Positions 26,595 to 35,467 of a stretch of DNA of 64,000 nt are shown here, piece by piece; position 1 is the stretch's first letter, and each line of letters opens with the position of its first letter. Source of the stretch: Qipengyuania sp. JC766 (GTDB taxonomy: Bacteria > Pseudomonadota > Alphaproteobacteria > Sphingomonadales > Sphingomonadaceae). Location: NCBI RefSeq assembly GCF_040717445.1, contig NZ_JBFEFL010000001.1:682001-746000 (forward strand). Reading direction: 5' to 3'. The notes beneath the pieces are model-generated. The model made no database searches. It saw nothing but the letters and a program-made list of their open reading frames with translations, and was not told where the DNA came from. Position numbers and translations under genes: made by a program.

Positions 26595-27221
26595 ATGGTT
26601 AGGCGCATCGGGTCCGGCAAGCTGGTCATCGCCACGCACAATGCCGGCAAGCTGAAGGAGATCGCCGCACTCCTCGCGCCCTACGGCGTCGACTGCATCA
26701 GCGCAGGCGCGCTCGGCCTGCCCGAACCGGAAGAGACCGGCACGAGTTTCGTGGAGAACGCGCTGCTGAAGGCGCGCGCCGCGGCCGAAGGATCGGGGCT
26801 GGCCGCGCTCGCCGACGACAGCGGCCTGTCGGTCGCCGCGCTGGACGGGAAGCCGGGGGTCTACACGGCAGACTGGGCGGAACGGCAGTGGTTCGAAGGC
26901 GATCCGGGACGCGACTGGTACATGGCGATGGGCAAGGTCGAAGGGCTGCTCGCACAGAAAGGCCCCGACGCGGACCGGTCGGCCGCGTTCCATTGCGTGC
27001 TGGCGATTGCGTGGCCCGACGGTGAGCACGCCGTCTACGAAGGCCGCGCCCCGGGGTCGGTCACCTGGCCGCCGCGCGGCGAACTGGGCTTCGGCTACGA
27101 CCCGGTCTTCGTGCCCGAAGGCCGCGAGCAGACCTTCGCCGAGATCGACCCGGACGAGAAGCATCGGATCAGCCACCGCGCAGATGCCTTCGCCAGGTTC
27201 GTGGCGGAACAGTTCGGATAA
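26595..27221 (+). CDS. rdgB: RdgB/HAM1 non-canonical purine NTP pyrophosphatase
   Basis: House-cleaning enzyme that hydrolyses dITP and XTP to prevent mutagenic incorporation. The 208 residues begin with the phosphate-binding VIATHNAGKLKEIAALLAPY. They also have ETGTSFVENALLKARAAAE, LADDSGLSVAALDGKPGVYT and the C-terminal GFGYDPVF...HRISHRADAF. The ATG lies 9 bp after the rph stop, a common gene pair in alphaproteobacteria. Confidence 0.96.
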   Translation: MVRRIGSGKLVIATHNAGKLKEIAALLAPYGVDCISAGALGLPEPEETGTSFVENALLKARAAAEGSGLAALADDSGLSVAALDGKPGVYTADWAERQWFEGDPGRDWYMAMGKVEGLLAQKGPDADRSAAFHCVLAIAWPDGEHAVYEGRAPGSVTWPPRGELGFGYDPVFVPEGREQTFAEIDPDEKHRISHRADAFARFVAEQFG

Positions 27222-27286
27222 GCTGACGGTCCCGCTCCGGCCGGCAGGCTTTGCAATGCGGGCGGCCACCCGATAGATTCGTTCTC

Positions 27287-28480
27287 GTGCAACACCGCCC
27301 CGCCCCATACCGGCAGCCGTCCGCGCAGCCCCTCGCGCTTTACGTCCACTGGCCGTTCTGCCTCGCCAAGTGCCCCTATTGCGACTTCAACAGCCATGTC
27401 CGGGCGCGGGTCGATACGCAGGCGTGGGAACGCGCGCTGCTGGCCGATCTCGATTACGAATTCGGCGCCGTCCGCGATGCCGGCCCGATCGGTTCGATCT
27501 TTTTCGGAGGGGGCACACCGTCGCTCATGCCGCCCGCCCTCGTCGCGAAGCTGATCGAGCGGGCGGACGAACGCAGGGGGTTGCTGCCGGACTGCGAAAT
27601 CACGCTGGAAGCAAATCCCTCCTCGGTGGAGGCGGAGCGCTTCGCCGAGCTTGCGTCGGCCGGCGTCAACCGCGTGTCGCTGGGTCTCCAGGCCCTGAAC
27701 GATGCCGACCTGCGCTTCCTCGGGCGATTGCACGGGGCGAACGAAGGCATTGCCGCTCTGGACGTGGCGCAGCGGCATTTCGGGCGCGTCAGCTTCGACC
27801 TCATCTATGCGCGCCCCGGCCAGTCCGGGCAGGCATGGCGGGAGGAACTGGAACGCGCGATCGGCTTCGGCACGACACACCTGTCGCTCTACCAGCTGAC
27901 GATCGAGCCGGGCACACGCTTCGCCACCGACGTGCGGCGCGGTGCCTTCGCGCCGCTAGACGACGATGCGGCGGCCGACCTCTTCGTCATGACTCGCGAG
28001 ATGACGGTCGCGGCAAATCTGCCCGCCTACGAGATCAGCAATTTCGCGCAGCCTGGGCAGGAGAGCCGGCACAACCTGACCTACTGGCGGTACGGCGACT
28101 ATTGCGGCATCGGCCCGGGCGCGCATGGCAGGCGCCGGGGCGCTGCCACCCAGCGCCATCGCAAGCCGGAAAACTGGATGGCGGCCATCGATCGGCAGGG
28201 GCACGGCATCGAAAGCGAAACCCCGCTGGCCGCGGAGGAGAGAGCCACCGAAGCGCTCCTCATGGGCCTGCGCCTCGCGGAAGGCGTCGATCCCGCCGGC
28301 ATCGCGCAGCGGACGGGCCTGCCGGAGGCGTCGTTGCTTGACCCTGCGAAAGTCGCGCTTCACCGGGGCAACGGCCTGCTGTGGCAGGAGGGATCGCGCA
28401 TCGGGGCGACCGAAGACGGGATCAGGGTGCTGGACGCCCTGCTGGCGGAAATCGTCGCTACCGCGCGGGTCGCCGCGTGA
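27287..28480 (+). CDS. hemW: Radical SAM heme chaperone HemW
   Basis: Radical SAM protein of the HemN/HemW family, 397 residues. The cluster motif C25-x3-C29-x2-C32 (CLAKCPYC) is followed by FGGGTPSLMP, ANPSSVEAERF and GVNRVSLGLQA. The short N-terminus before the cluster and the C-terminal HemN domain with SRHNLTYWRYGDYCGIGPGA fit HemW, a heme-binding chaperone, better than coproporphyrinogen oxidase HemN. A GTG at 27287 is the likely start; a TTG at 27251 would add 12 unconserved residues. Its stop overlaps the recombinase start as GTGA. Confidence 0.92.
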   Translation: MQHRPAPYRQPSAQPLALYVHWPFCLAKCPYCDFNSHVRARVDTQAWERALLADLDYEFGAVRDAGPIGSIFFGGGTPSLMPPALVAKLIERADERRGLLPDCEITLEANPSSVEAERFAELASAGVNRVSLGLQALNDADLRFLGRLHGANEGIAALDVAQRHFGRVSFDLIYARPGQSGQAWREELERAIGFGTTHLSLYQLTIEPGTRFATDVRRGAFAPLDDDAAADLFVMTREMTVAANLPAYEISNFAQPGQESRHNLTYWRYGDYCGIGPGAHGRRRGAATQRHRKPENWMAAIDRQGHGIESETPLAAEERATEALLMGLRLAEGVDPAGIAQRTGLPEASLLDPAKVALHRGNGLLWQEGSRIGATEDGIRVLDALLAEIVATARVAA

Positions 28481-29376
28481 CCGACCGGGCCGCGATGGTG
28501 GCCGAGTGGGAAGCGCACCTTGCGCTCGGACAGCGCCGCTCGCCCCACACCGTCCGCGCCTATACCGCCGCTGCCGGTCGCCTGCTCGCCGGCAGGACGA
28601 TCGAGGACTGGCATGCAGCTGCCACCCTGGATGCCGCCGGCCTTCGGAGCCATCTCGCGGCGCGGAGACAGGAAGGGCTCGGCAATGCATCCGCCGCGCG
28701 GGAATTGTCGGCGATCAAGGCCTTCATCAGGTTCGCGCAGGGCAAGGCGGGGTTCGAGACGAAGTCCGCCCCGCGCATTCGCGGCCCAAGAGTCAAGAAA
28801 GGCCTGCCGCGTCCGGTCACGCCGGACGATGCCGCCAATCTGGCCGACGGGGTTGCCGATCTGGGTGCGGACAGCTGGATCGGAGCGCGCGATCGCGCGG
28901 TCCTGCTGCTGCTGTATGGCGCCGGTCTTCGGATTGCCGAAGCCCTCGCGCTGACCGGGGCCGACGTGCCGCTGGGCGAGACCGTGTCCGTCACCGGCAA
29001 GGGATCGAAGCAGCGCATCGTGCCGGTCCTTCCCGTCGTGCGGGAGGCGGTCGATGCCTATATCCGCAAATGCCCGTTCCCGCCGGAACGGGACCGGCCG
29101 ATCTTTCGCGGCGAAAAGGGCGGCCCGCTCAATGCCGGCATGGTCAGGAAGGCGATGGCGCAGGTCCGCGATCTGCTCGGCCTTCCCGCTTCCGCCACGC
29201 CGCACGCGCTGCGCCACAGTTTCGCGACGCACCTGCTGGGCGCCGGAACCGACTTGCGCAGCCTGCAGGAACTGCTCGGCCATGCGAGCCTCGGCAGCAC
29301 GCAGATCTATACGAAGGTGGACGCCGCGACGCTGCTCGACAGCTATCGCAATGCCCACCCGCGCGAGCGGGACTAG
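28477..29376 (+). CDS. xerC: Tyrosine recombinase XerC/XerD
   Basis: Site-specific recombinase that resolves chromosome dimers at dif, 299 residues. A SAM-like N-terminal domain (LALGQRRSPHTVRAYTAAAG) precedes the catalytic domain. That domain has arginine in YGAGLRIAEALAL, lysine in SVTGKGSKQRIVPV, HALRHSFATHLLGAGTDLRS, LGHASLG and the nucleophile tyrosine in TQIYTKVDA. Length and full catalytic set fit XerC. The GTG at 28477 overlaps the hemW stop by 4 bp. The 3' end shares CTAG with the convergent dedA gene, so their stop codons overlap. Confidence 0.9.
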   Translation: MTDRAAMVAEWEAHLALGQRRSPHTVRAYTAAAGRLLAGRTIEDWHAAATLDAAGLRSHLAARRQEGLGNASAARELSAIKAFIRFAQGKAGFETKSAPRIRGPRVKKGLPRPVTPDDAANLADGVADLGADSWIGARDRAVLLLLYGAGLRIAEALALTGADVPLGETVSVTGKGSKQRIVPVLPVVREAVDAYIRKCPFPPERDRPIFRGEKGGPLNAGMVRKAMAQVRDLLGLPASATPHALRHSFATHLLGAGTDLRSLQELLGHASLGSTQIYTKVDAATLLDSYRNAHPRERD

Positions 29377-29978
29377 CGCCGGGCGCGCGGCGTCCAGGTC
29401 GCGAGCCGGAAGAGATAGCTGCCGATGGCGAGCGCGCCGGTCGCGATGATGATCCAGCTGACGAGGTCGTCGGTCTGGTCGAAAGTACGCGATAGCCACT
29501 GCATCCCGAAGATCAGCATGAGGTTCCAGATCGCCACGCCGATGGTGGTGAAGATCACGAACCGCCAGACGGACATGTGCGTCAGTCCCGCCGGGAGCGA
29601 GATCATGGTGCGCATGAACGGCAAGGCGCGCACGAACAGGACCGCCCACTGACCGTATTGCCGGAAGAAGGCGGCGAGGCTCTCCACGTCTTCCCAGTCC
29701 AGCGTCAGCCACCGGCCGAACCGGTCGATGAAGGGACGCAGCCTTTCGTAACCGAGCTTGTGCCCGATCCAGTACCACACATAATTGCCGGCGACCGAGC
29801 CGATCGTCCCGGACACGAAGACGGGCCAGAATTCGAGCTTGTCCTGCTGGATGGCGAGCGCGCTCGCGCCCATGATCGCTTCGGAAGGGAACGGCGGGAA
29901 AACGTTTTCCAGCGCCATCAGCAGGGCAATGCCGAGGTAGCCCAGCCCGGCAATCGTATCGGCAATGAAATCGTCCAT
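29373..29978 (-). CDS. DedA family membrane protein
   Basis: Inner-membrane protein of 201 residues of the DedA/SNARE-associated family, which includes undecaprenyl-phosphate and phospholipid flippases. It has the family motifs ENVFPPFPSEAIMGASA, SVAGNYVWYWIGHKLGY and the basic motif FVRALPFMRTMISLPAGL. The ATG at 29978 was chosen over an upstream start because it opens the domain and sits 7 bp after the gshB stop. It probably ends the rsmI-yraN-gshB-dedA unit. Confidence 0.92.
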   Translation of the reverse strand: MDDFIADTIAGLGYLGIALLMALENVFPPFPSEAIMGASALAIQQDKLEFWPVFVSGTIGSVAGNYVWYWIGHKLGYERLRPFIDRFGRWLTLDWEDVESLAAFFRQYGQWAVLFVRALPFMRTMISLPAGLTHMSVWRFVIFTTIGVAIWNLMLIFGMQWLSRTFDQTDDLVSWIIIATGALAIGSYLFRLATWTPRARR

Positions 29979-29985
29979 CGCCCGG

Positions 29986-30948
29986 CTACATCGCCGCGTG
30001 CCGGCGTTCGATGGCATCCCAGATGGCGCCTGCCGTATCGGTTCCGTTGAACCGGTCGATGGCGACGATGCCGGTGGGGCTGGTGACGTTGATCTCCGTC
30101 AGCCACTTGCCGCCGATCACGTCGATGCCGACGAACACCAGTCCGCGCCGCTTGAGCTCGGGACCCATCGCGGCGCAGATTTCCTCTTCTCGCGCGGTCA
30201 GCTTGGCAGCCTCCGCATAGCCGCCCTGCGCCAGGTTCGATCGGAACTCACCCTCGCCCGGCTTGCGGTTGATCGCGCCTGCGAATTCGCCGTCGACGAG
30301 GACGATCCGCTTGTCGCCCTGGCTTACTTCCGGGAGGAAAGGCTGCACCATGTGCGGTTCGGGCCAGGTCTGGTTGAAGACCTCCATCAAGGCCGAAAGG
30401 TTGCCGCCGTCGGCATCGATCTTGAAGATCGCCTTGCCGCCATTGCCGTGCAATGGCTTCACCACCACGGCGCCGTGTTCCGCCTGGAACCGGCGGACTT
30501 CGTCGAGCGAGCGGGCGATCAGCGTCGGCGGCATGAAGCGCGCGTAATCGAGGACGAACATCTTTTCCGGCGCATTGATCGTCTCGCGCGGATCGTTGGC
30601 GACCAGCGTCGTGCCGCGCAGCCGGTCGAGCAGCAGCGCGGCCGTGATATAGCCGAGATGGAACGGGGGGTCCTGCCGCATCAAGACGACGTCGATATCG
30701 CGCGCGAGGTCTATCCGCCGGCGCTCGCCCATGGTGAAGTGGTCGCCTTCCACCAGCTGGACCGTGACCGGCGCGGCCAGTGCCGTCAGGCGGCCGCCCT
30801 CGCCCGTTTCGTAGGAGAGCGAGGTCACGTCGTAGTGCCACACCTCGTGACCGCGATCCTGCGCGGACAGCATCAGGGCGAAGCTGGAATCACCGGCGAT
30901 GTTGATCGATTCCATCGGGTCCATCTGGACGGCGACGCGAAGGGACAT
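29986..30948 (-). CDS. gshB: Glutathione synthetase
   Basis: ATP-grasp ligase that joins gamma-glutamylcysteine and glycine to make glutathione, 320 residues. Characteristic segments are VAVQMDPMESINIAGDSSFA at the N-terminus, VLMRQDPPFHLGYITAALLL, VVVKPLHGNGGKAIF (nucleotide binding) and the C-terminal FVGIDVIGGKWLTEINVTSP. The GGAAAA before the ATG is a usable ribosome site. It lies 9 bp downstream of yraN. No gshA is visible in this window. Confidence 0.97.
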   Translation of the reverse strand: MSLRVAVQMDPMESINIAGDSSFALMLSAQDRGHEVWHYDVTSLSYETGEGGRLTALAAPVTVQLVEGDHFTMGERRRIDLARDIDVVLMRQDPPFHLGYITAALLLDRLRGTTLVANDPRETINAPEKMFVLDYARFMPPTLIARSLDEVRRFQAEHGAVVVKPLHGNGGKAIFKIDADGGNLSALMEVFNQTWPEPHMVQPFLPEVSQGDKRIVLVDGEFAGAINRKPGEGEFRSNLAQGGYAEAAKLTAREEEICAAMGPELKRRGLVFVGIDVIGGKWLTEINVTSPTGIVAIDRFNGTDTAGAIWDAIERRHAAM

Positions 30949-30957
30949 GGGATTTTC

Positions 30958-31308
30958 CTATGGCTGCCAGGCGTTCGGGATGTGGCGAGGGAGCGCGCCC
31001 GGCGCAAGGAGGATCACGTCCACCCTGATATCCTCGCCATTGGTGGCGTATTCGTGCGCGACGCATTCGACCGCCGCCGCCACCCGGCTGAGGCGGAACG
31101 CATCGATCGCATGGTCGAGATCGGCCTTGCGCTGCCGCCACTTCACCTCGACGAAAGCGACCGTGCCCGCGCGCCGGCAGACGAGGTCGATCTCGCCGCG
31201 CGGCGTCTTGACCCTACGGGCAAGGATGGACCACCCCTTGAGCTGTAGCCATGCGGCAGCGCGCGCCTCGCCGTCGCGTCCGCTGCGTTCGGCGATCTGT
31301 CTCTTCAC
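30958..31308 (-). CDS. YraN/UPF0102 nuclease-like protein
   Basis: Protein of 116 residues with the UPF0102 core: AERSGRDGEARAAAWLQLKG, ILARRVKTPRGEIDLVCRRA and VAFVEVKWRQ. The D-x(n)-E-x-K pattern (EIDL...VEVK) resembles the active site of archaeal Holliday-junction resolvases and restriction-like nucleases, though function in bacteria is not established. A GTG at 31308 is the likely start and overlaps the rsmI stop as GTGA. It lies between rsmI and gshB in a tight unit. In E. coli the yraN homologue neighbours rsmI and lpoA, so the neighbourhood is conserved in content. Confidence 0.9.
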   Translation of the reverse strand: MKRQIAERSGRDGEARAAAWLQLKGWSILARRVKTPRGEIDLVCRRAGTVAFVEVKWRQRKADLDHAIDAFRLSRVAAAVECVAHEYATNGEDIRVDVILLAPGALPRHIPNAWQP

Positions 31309-32165
31309 GAAGCCTTGAGCTCCATGGCGCGTGCGTAAAGCTGCTGCCGGTCGCGACCCGTCCGCTTGGCCACCAGCGCGGCCGCGCGCGAGGCCTTCTC
31401 GGTTTCCAGCGCATTGCGTAGCAGCGCGTCGACGTCCGCATCGGACGCTTCATTCGCCGATGGCGGACCGACCAGCAATACGATCTCGCCCTTCGGGGGG
31501 TGGTTTTCGAAATGCGCGATGAGGTCCTGCGCCGGACCGGTCCTGCATTCCTCGTAAAGCTTCGTCAGTTCCCGCGCGACGCTGGTGGTCCGTCCGGGAA
31601 GGATCTCCGCGATGGCCCCCAGCGTCTTGGTCAGCCTCGGCCCGGTCTCGTAGAAGAGGAGCGTCGCGTCCACGGTCGCGAATTCGCCGAGAAAGTCCAG
31701 CCGCGCCTTCTCCTTGTTCGGAACGAAGCCTGCGAACAGGAACCGGTCGTTCGGCAGGCCGGACAGCGTCAGGGCGGCGATCGCGGCGCACGGTCCGGGC
31801 AACGTGGTGACGGGAATGTCGGCCGCTCGCGCCTCCTGCACCAGGCGATAGCCGGGATCCGAAACCAGCGGGGTCCCCGCATCGCTGACCAGCGCGACCG
31901 CGCGCGACCGCATGGATTCGATCAAGCGGCCCCTGTCGCGGTCCTCGCTGTGATCGTTGTAGCGCCAGAGCGGTTTCGAAATGCCCAGATGTTTCAGCAG
32001 CTTGCCGGTCACTCTCGTGTCCTCGCAGGCGATTCCGTCGCAGCCGCGCAGCACCTCGATCGCCCGCAGGGTGATATCCCCGAGATTGCCAATCGGCGTC
32101 GCCACGATATACAGGCCGGCAGCCAGGGAGAGTTGGTCGGGGTGTTCGTCCACGGGCATCTCCAT
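31305..32165 (-). CDS. rsmI: 16S rRNA 2'-O-ribose C1402 methyltransferase RsmI
   Basis: SAM-dependent methyltransferase for C1402 of 16S rRNA, 286 residues, the usual size. It has the tetrapyrrole-methylase-like core: LYIVATPIGNLGDITLRAIE, ACEDTRVTGKLLKHLGI, ALVSDAGTPLVSDPGYRLV and TTLPGPCAAIAALTLSGL. Start codons at 32165, 32159 and 32153 are all in frame; the first was kept. The start lies only 27 bp from the divergent LpoA-like gene, so the two promoters must overlap each other's coding region or be very compact. Confidence 0.94.
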   Translation of the reverse strand: MEMPVDEHPDQLSLAAGLYIVATPIGNLGDITLRAIEVLRGCDGIACEDTRVTGKLLKHLGISKPLWRYNDHSEDRDRGRLIESMRSRAVALVSDAGTPLVSDPGYRLVQEARAADIPVTTLPGPCAAIAALTLSGLPNDRFLFAGFVPNKEKARLDFLGEFATVDATLLFYETGPRLTKTLGAIAEILPGRTTSVARELTKLYEECRTGPAQDLIAHFENHPPKGEIVLLVGPPSANEASDADVDALLRNALETEKASRAAALVAKRTGRDRQQLYARAMELKAS

Positions 32166-32192
32166 GAACCAGACAAGCAAGGGTCGGCAAGG

Positions 32193-33380
32193 ATGAAGCT
32201 TTTCGCAAACCTGCGACGTGTCGCAATCATGTCCATAGCGATGGCGGGGCTGGCGGGGTGCCAGCTGATCCCCGACACGTCCGGTCCGGATACGTCCGGC
32301 CCGCCGGTCAGGGACGAACCGGTCGTCCAGCAGCCCTCCGTTCCTGACGCCAATGTCCTGCCAAACGACGGATCGCATCACCGCGTGGCGTTGCTGGTCC
32401 CGCTTACGGGCCCGGATGCCGCGGTGGGCAACTCGATCGCCAATGCGACGACCATGGCGCTGCTCGATACGAACGCGACCAATATCCGCATCACGTCCTA
32501 CGACACGGCACTGGGTGCGCGCTCCGCCGCGCGCAACGCCATCGCGGATGGCAACAAGCTGATCCTCGGCCCGCTGCGGGCCGGGAATGTCTCGCAGGTC
32601 CAGGCGGAAGCCCGCTCGGCCGATGTGCCGGTCATAACCTACTCCAACGATGCCAGCGTCGCCGGCCCGGACGTGTTCGTGATGGGCCAGGTGCCTTCGC
32701 AGTCGATCATGCGATCGGTCGGCTATGTCCGCCGCCGCGGAGCGGTCAATTTCGCAGCCATCGTGCCTGACGACGATTATGGCCGCGAAGCACAGGAAGC
32801 GCTTGCCGATGCGATCGCCCGGAGCGGCGGACGTTTGATCGCCACCGAGCGCTACAGTTCGGCCAACACCTCGATCAAGAGCGCCGCGCTCCGCCTGCGC
32901 CAGCGGGGCGGGTTCGACACCGTCCTGATCGCCGACGGCGCGCGCCTGACCGCGATTGCCGCGGAAGAACTGCGCCCGGGCGGACGCGGATCGCTGCAAT
33001 TGCTGGGGACCGAAAGGCTCAGCGGAGAAGGCAGCGTGACGCGCGAACCTTCGCTCGAAGGCCTCCTGTTCTCGTCGATCTCCGACGCTCGGTTCCGCCG
33101 GTTCTCCGAGAGTTATGAAGAGCGGTTCGGCGGCCAGCCCTACCGCATCGCGACGCTGGGTTACGACAGCGTTCTGCTGACGCTTCGCATCGCGCGCGAC
33201 TGGCAGGTGGGCGAGGATTTCCCCAAGCGACGCATGCGTGAGGACGATGGTTTCCTCGGGCTCGACGGTGCGTTCCGCTTCGGCAGCGACAATCTGATCC
33301 AGCGTGCGATGGAAGTGCGCGAGATCCGCGACGGCCAGGTCGTGATCATCGACGACGCACCGCAGCGTTTCCAGGACTGA
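32193..33380 (+). CDS. Penicillin-binding protein activator (LpoA-like) lipoprotein
   Basis: Predicted lipoprotein of 395 residues. The signal peptide ends in a lipobox (MAGLAGC), followed by a Pro/Asp/Ser linker with two copies of PDTSG. The rest is a type 1 periplasmic-binding fold (HRVALLVPLTGPDAAVGNSI, ILGPLRAGNVSQVQ, VITYSNDASVAG). This matches the LpoA-like family that stimulates penicillin-binding proteins. The E. coli protein is also encoded next to rsmI, which supports the name. It lacks the long N-terminal TPR domain of enterobacterial LpoA. Confidence 0.87.
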   Translation: MKLFANLRRVAIMSIAMAGLAGCQLIPDTSGPDTSGPPVRDEPVVQQPSVPDANVLPNDGSHHRVALLVPLTGPDAAVGNSIANATTMALLDTNATNIRITSYDTALGARSAARNAIADGNKLILGPLRAGNVSQVQAEARSADVPVITYSNDASVAGPDVFVMGQVPSQSIMRSVGYVRRRGAVNFAAIVPDDDYGREAQEALADAIARSGGRLIATERYSSANTSIKSAALRLRQRGGFDTVLIADGARLTAIAAEELRPGGRGSLQLLGTERLSGEGSVTREPSLEGLLFSSISDARFRRFSESYEERFGGQPYRIATLGYDSVLLTLRIARDWQVGEDFPKRRMREDDGFLGLDGAFRFGSDNLIQRAMEVREIRDGQVVIIDDAPQRFQD

Positions 33381-33437
33381 CGATAAGCCGCCCGCCCCGC
33401 TTGTGACGCGGCGGGCGGCAGTCCTATATTCCCGATC

Positions 33438-35414
33438 ATGTCCGAAGACCTGTTTGACGGTACGCCCGCGTCCAGCGGCGACTACGATTCATCCTCCATC
33501 GAAGTTCTCGAAGGACTGGAGCCGGTCCGCCGGCGCCCGGGCATGTATATCGGCGGTACGGACGACCGCGCGCTGCACCACCTCGCCGCGGAAGTGCTCG
33601 ACAACGCGATGGACGAGGCTGTCGCAGGCCATGCCAGCCGCATCGAGGTCTCGCTCGAGGAAGGCAATCGTCTCACCATTACCGACAACGGGCGCGGCAT
33701 CCCGGTTGACGAGCATCCCAAGTTTCCGGGCAAATCGACACTCGAGGTGATCCTTTCCACGCTCCACTCCGGCGGCAAGTTCTCGGGCAAGGCCTACGCG
33801 ACCAGCGGCGGCCTGCACGGCGTGGGCGTCAGCGTGGTCAACGCGCTCAGCAGCGACACGCGGGTCGAGGTCGCGCGCGACCGGCAGCTTTATGCGCAGA
33901 CCTTCTCGAAAGGCCAGACGACGAGCGAGCTGCAGAAGCTCGGCCCCACCCCCAACCGCCGCGGCACGACGGTCAGCTTCCTGCCCGACACCGAAATCTT
34001 CGGCGACCGGCAGTTCAAGCCGCATCGACTGTTCAAGCTCGCACGGTCCAAGGCATACCTGTTCGCAGGGGTGGAGATCCGCTGGAAGTGTGCGGAAAGC
34101 CTGACATCCGACGATGTGCCGGCTGAAGCGGTTTTCAAGTTCCCCGGCGGTCTGGCGGACCACCTAGCGGAACAAATCGGCGCGCGCGAATGCGTGACGA
34201 GCCAGCCCTTCACCGGCTCGCAGGATTTCCCCGACGACCAGGGCCGCGTCGAATGGGCGGTCGCCTGGCCCCTGTTCTCCGACGGTTCGACCAGCTGGTA
34301 CTGCAACACGGTGCCCACGCCCGATGGCGGCACGCACGAACAGGGCGTGCGGGCAGCCCTCACCAAGGGACTGCGTGCCTTCGGCGAACTGACCGGGACC
34401 AAGAAGGCGAAGGACATCTCCGCCGACGACGTGATGACGGGCGCGGAGATCATGCTCAGCGTCTTCATTCGCGATCCGCAGTTCCAGAGCCAGACCAAGG
34501 ACCGCCTCACCAGCCCGGAAGCGACCCGGCTGGTCGAGAACGCGGTGCGCGATCACTTCGACCATTTCCTCACCGATAACATGGACCGCGGCAAGGCGTT
34601 GCTGGGCGAGGTCATGGACCGCATGGACGAGCGCCTGCGCCGCAAGGCGGAGCGCGAGATCAAGCGCAAGACCGCCACCAATGCGAAGAAGCTGCGCCTA
34701 CCCGGCAAGCTGACGGACTGCTCCGGTGAGGGATCGGGCGAAACCGAGCTGTTCATCGTCGAAGGCGATTCCGCGGGCGGCAGTGCCAAGCAGGCGCGCG
34801 ACCGCAAGACGCAGGCGATCCTTCCCATTCGCGGCAAGATCCTGAATGTCGCCAGCGCGACCGCCGACAAGATTCGCGCCAATTCCGAAATCGCGGACCT
34901 CATCCTCGCCATGGGTTGCGGCACGCGCAAGGACTGCGATCCGGAGAACCTGCGCTACGACCGGATCATCATCATGACCGACGCCGATGTCGACGGCGCG
35001 CACATCGCGACGCTTCTGATGACGTTCTTCTTCCAGGAAATGCCGGAAGTGGTGCGGCGCGGGCACCTGTTCCTGGCGCAGCCGCCGCTCTATCGCCTGA
35101 CCTCTGGCAAGGAGAGCCGCTACGCCGCCGACGACGCGCACCGCGCGGAACTGGAAGCGACCGTGTTCAAGGGCAAGAAGGTCGATGTCGGCCGCTTCAA
35201 GGGCCTAGGCGAGATGAACCCGCAGCAATTGCGGGAAACGACCATGAACCCCGAAACGCGCAGCCTGATCCGCATCACCCTGCCGCAGGAGTTCGAACAG
35301 CGCGCCGTGGTCAAGAACCTCGTCGACCAGCTGATGGGCCGCAATCCCGAGCACCGGTTCAATTTCATCCAGAACCGCGCCGGCGAAATGGACCGGGACA
35401 TGATCGACGCCTGA
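33438..35414 (+). CDS. parE: DNA topoisomerase IV subunit B
   Basis: ATPase subunit of topoisomerase IV, which decatenates chromosomes, 658 residues. The GHKL ATPase site appears as EVLDNAMDEAVAGHA, DNGRGIPVDEHPKF and GLHGVGVSVVNAL. The TOPRIM domain carries EGDSAGGSAKQARDRKTQAI, PIRGKILNV and TDADVDGAHIATLL, and the C-terminal part has KGLGEMNPQQL. Residues QAILPIRGKILNVASA favour ParE over GyrB. It lies 57 bp after the LpoA-like gene and is followed by the ECF sigma gene with its own promoter. Confidence 0.94.
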   Translation: MSEDLFDGTPASSGDYDSSSIEVLEGLEPVRRRPGMYIGGTDDRALHHLAAEVLDNAMDEAVAGHASRIEVSLEEGNRLTITDNGRGIPVDEHPKFPGKSTLEVILSTLHSGGKFSGKAYATSGGLHGVGVSVVNALSSDTRVEVARDRQLYAQTFSKGQTTSELQKLGPTPNRRGTTVSFLPDTEIFGDRQFKPHRLFKLARSKAYLFAGVEIRWKCAESLTSDDVPAEAVFKFPGGLADHLAEQIGARECVTSQPFTGSQDFPDDQGRVEWAVAWPLFSDGSTSWYCNTVPTPDGGTHEQGVRAALTKGLRAFGELTGTKKAKDISADDVMTGAEIMLSVFIRDPQFQSQTKDRLTSPEATRLVENAVRDHFDHFLTDNMDRGKALLGEVMDRMDERLRRKAEREIKRKTATNAKKLRLPGKLTDCSGEGSGETELFIVEGDSAGGSAKQARDRKTQAILPIRGKILNVASATADKIRANSEIADLILAMGCGTRKDCDPENLRYDRIIIMTDADVDGAHIATLLMTFFFQEMPEVVRRGHLFLAQPPLYRLTSGKESRYAADDAHRAELEATVFKGKKVDVGRFKGLGEMNPQQLRETTMNPETRSLIRITLPQEFEQRAVVKNLVDQLMGRNPEHRFNFIQNRAGEMDRDMIDA

Positions 35415-35432
35415 AAATTTTTTCGCGTCCGT

Positions 35433-35460
35433 TGTAAGAAATCCGGCCCGTCGGCGACTA
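35433..35460 (+). promoter_or_regulatory. Candidate ECF-type autoregulated promoter
   Basis: TGTAAG (35433-35438) and CGACTA (35455-35460) are separated by 16 bp, a spacing typical of extracytoplasmic-function sigma factors. The -10 element ends 7 bp before the ATG of the sigma factor gene, so a transcript from it would start at or next to the start codon. Autoregulation is inferred. Confidence 0.6.
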
Positions 35461-35467
35461 AAGGGAC

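Noticed and set aside
28477-29376. Tyrosine recombinase as a phage or island integrase
   Set aside because: Length and motif set fit chromosomal XerC, the gene is coupled to hemW, and there is no attachment site, tRNA or mobile gene nearby.
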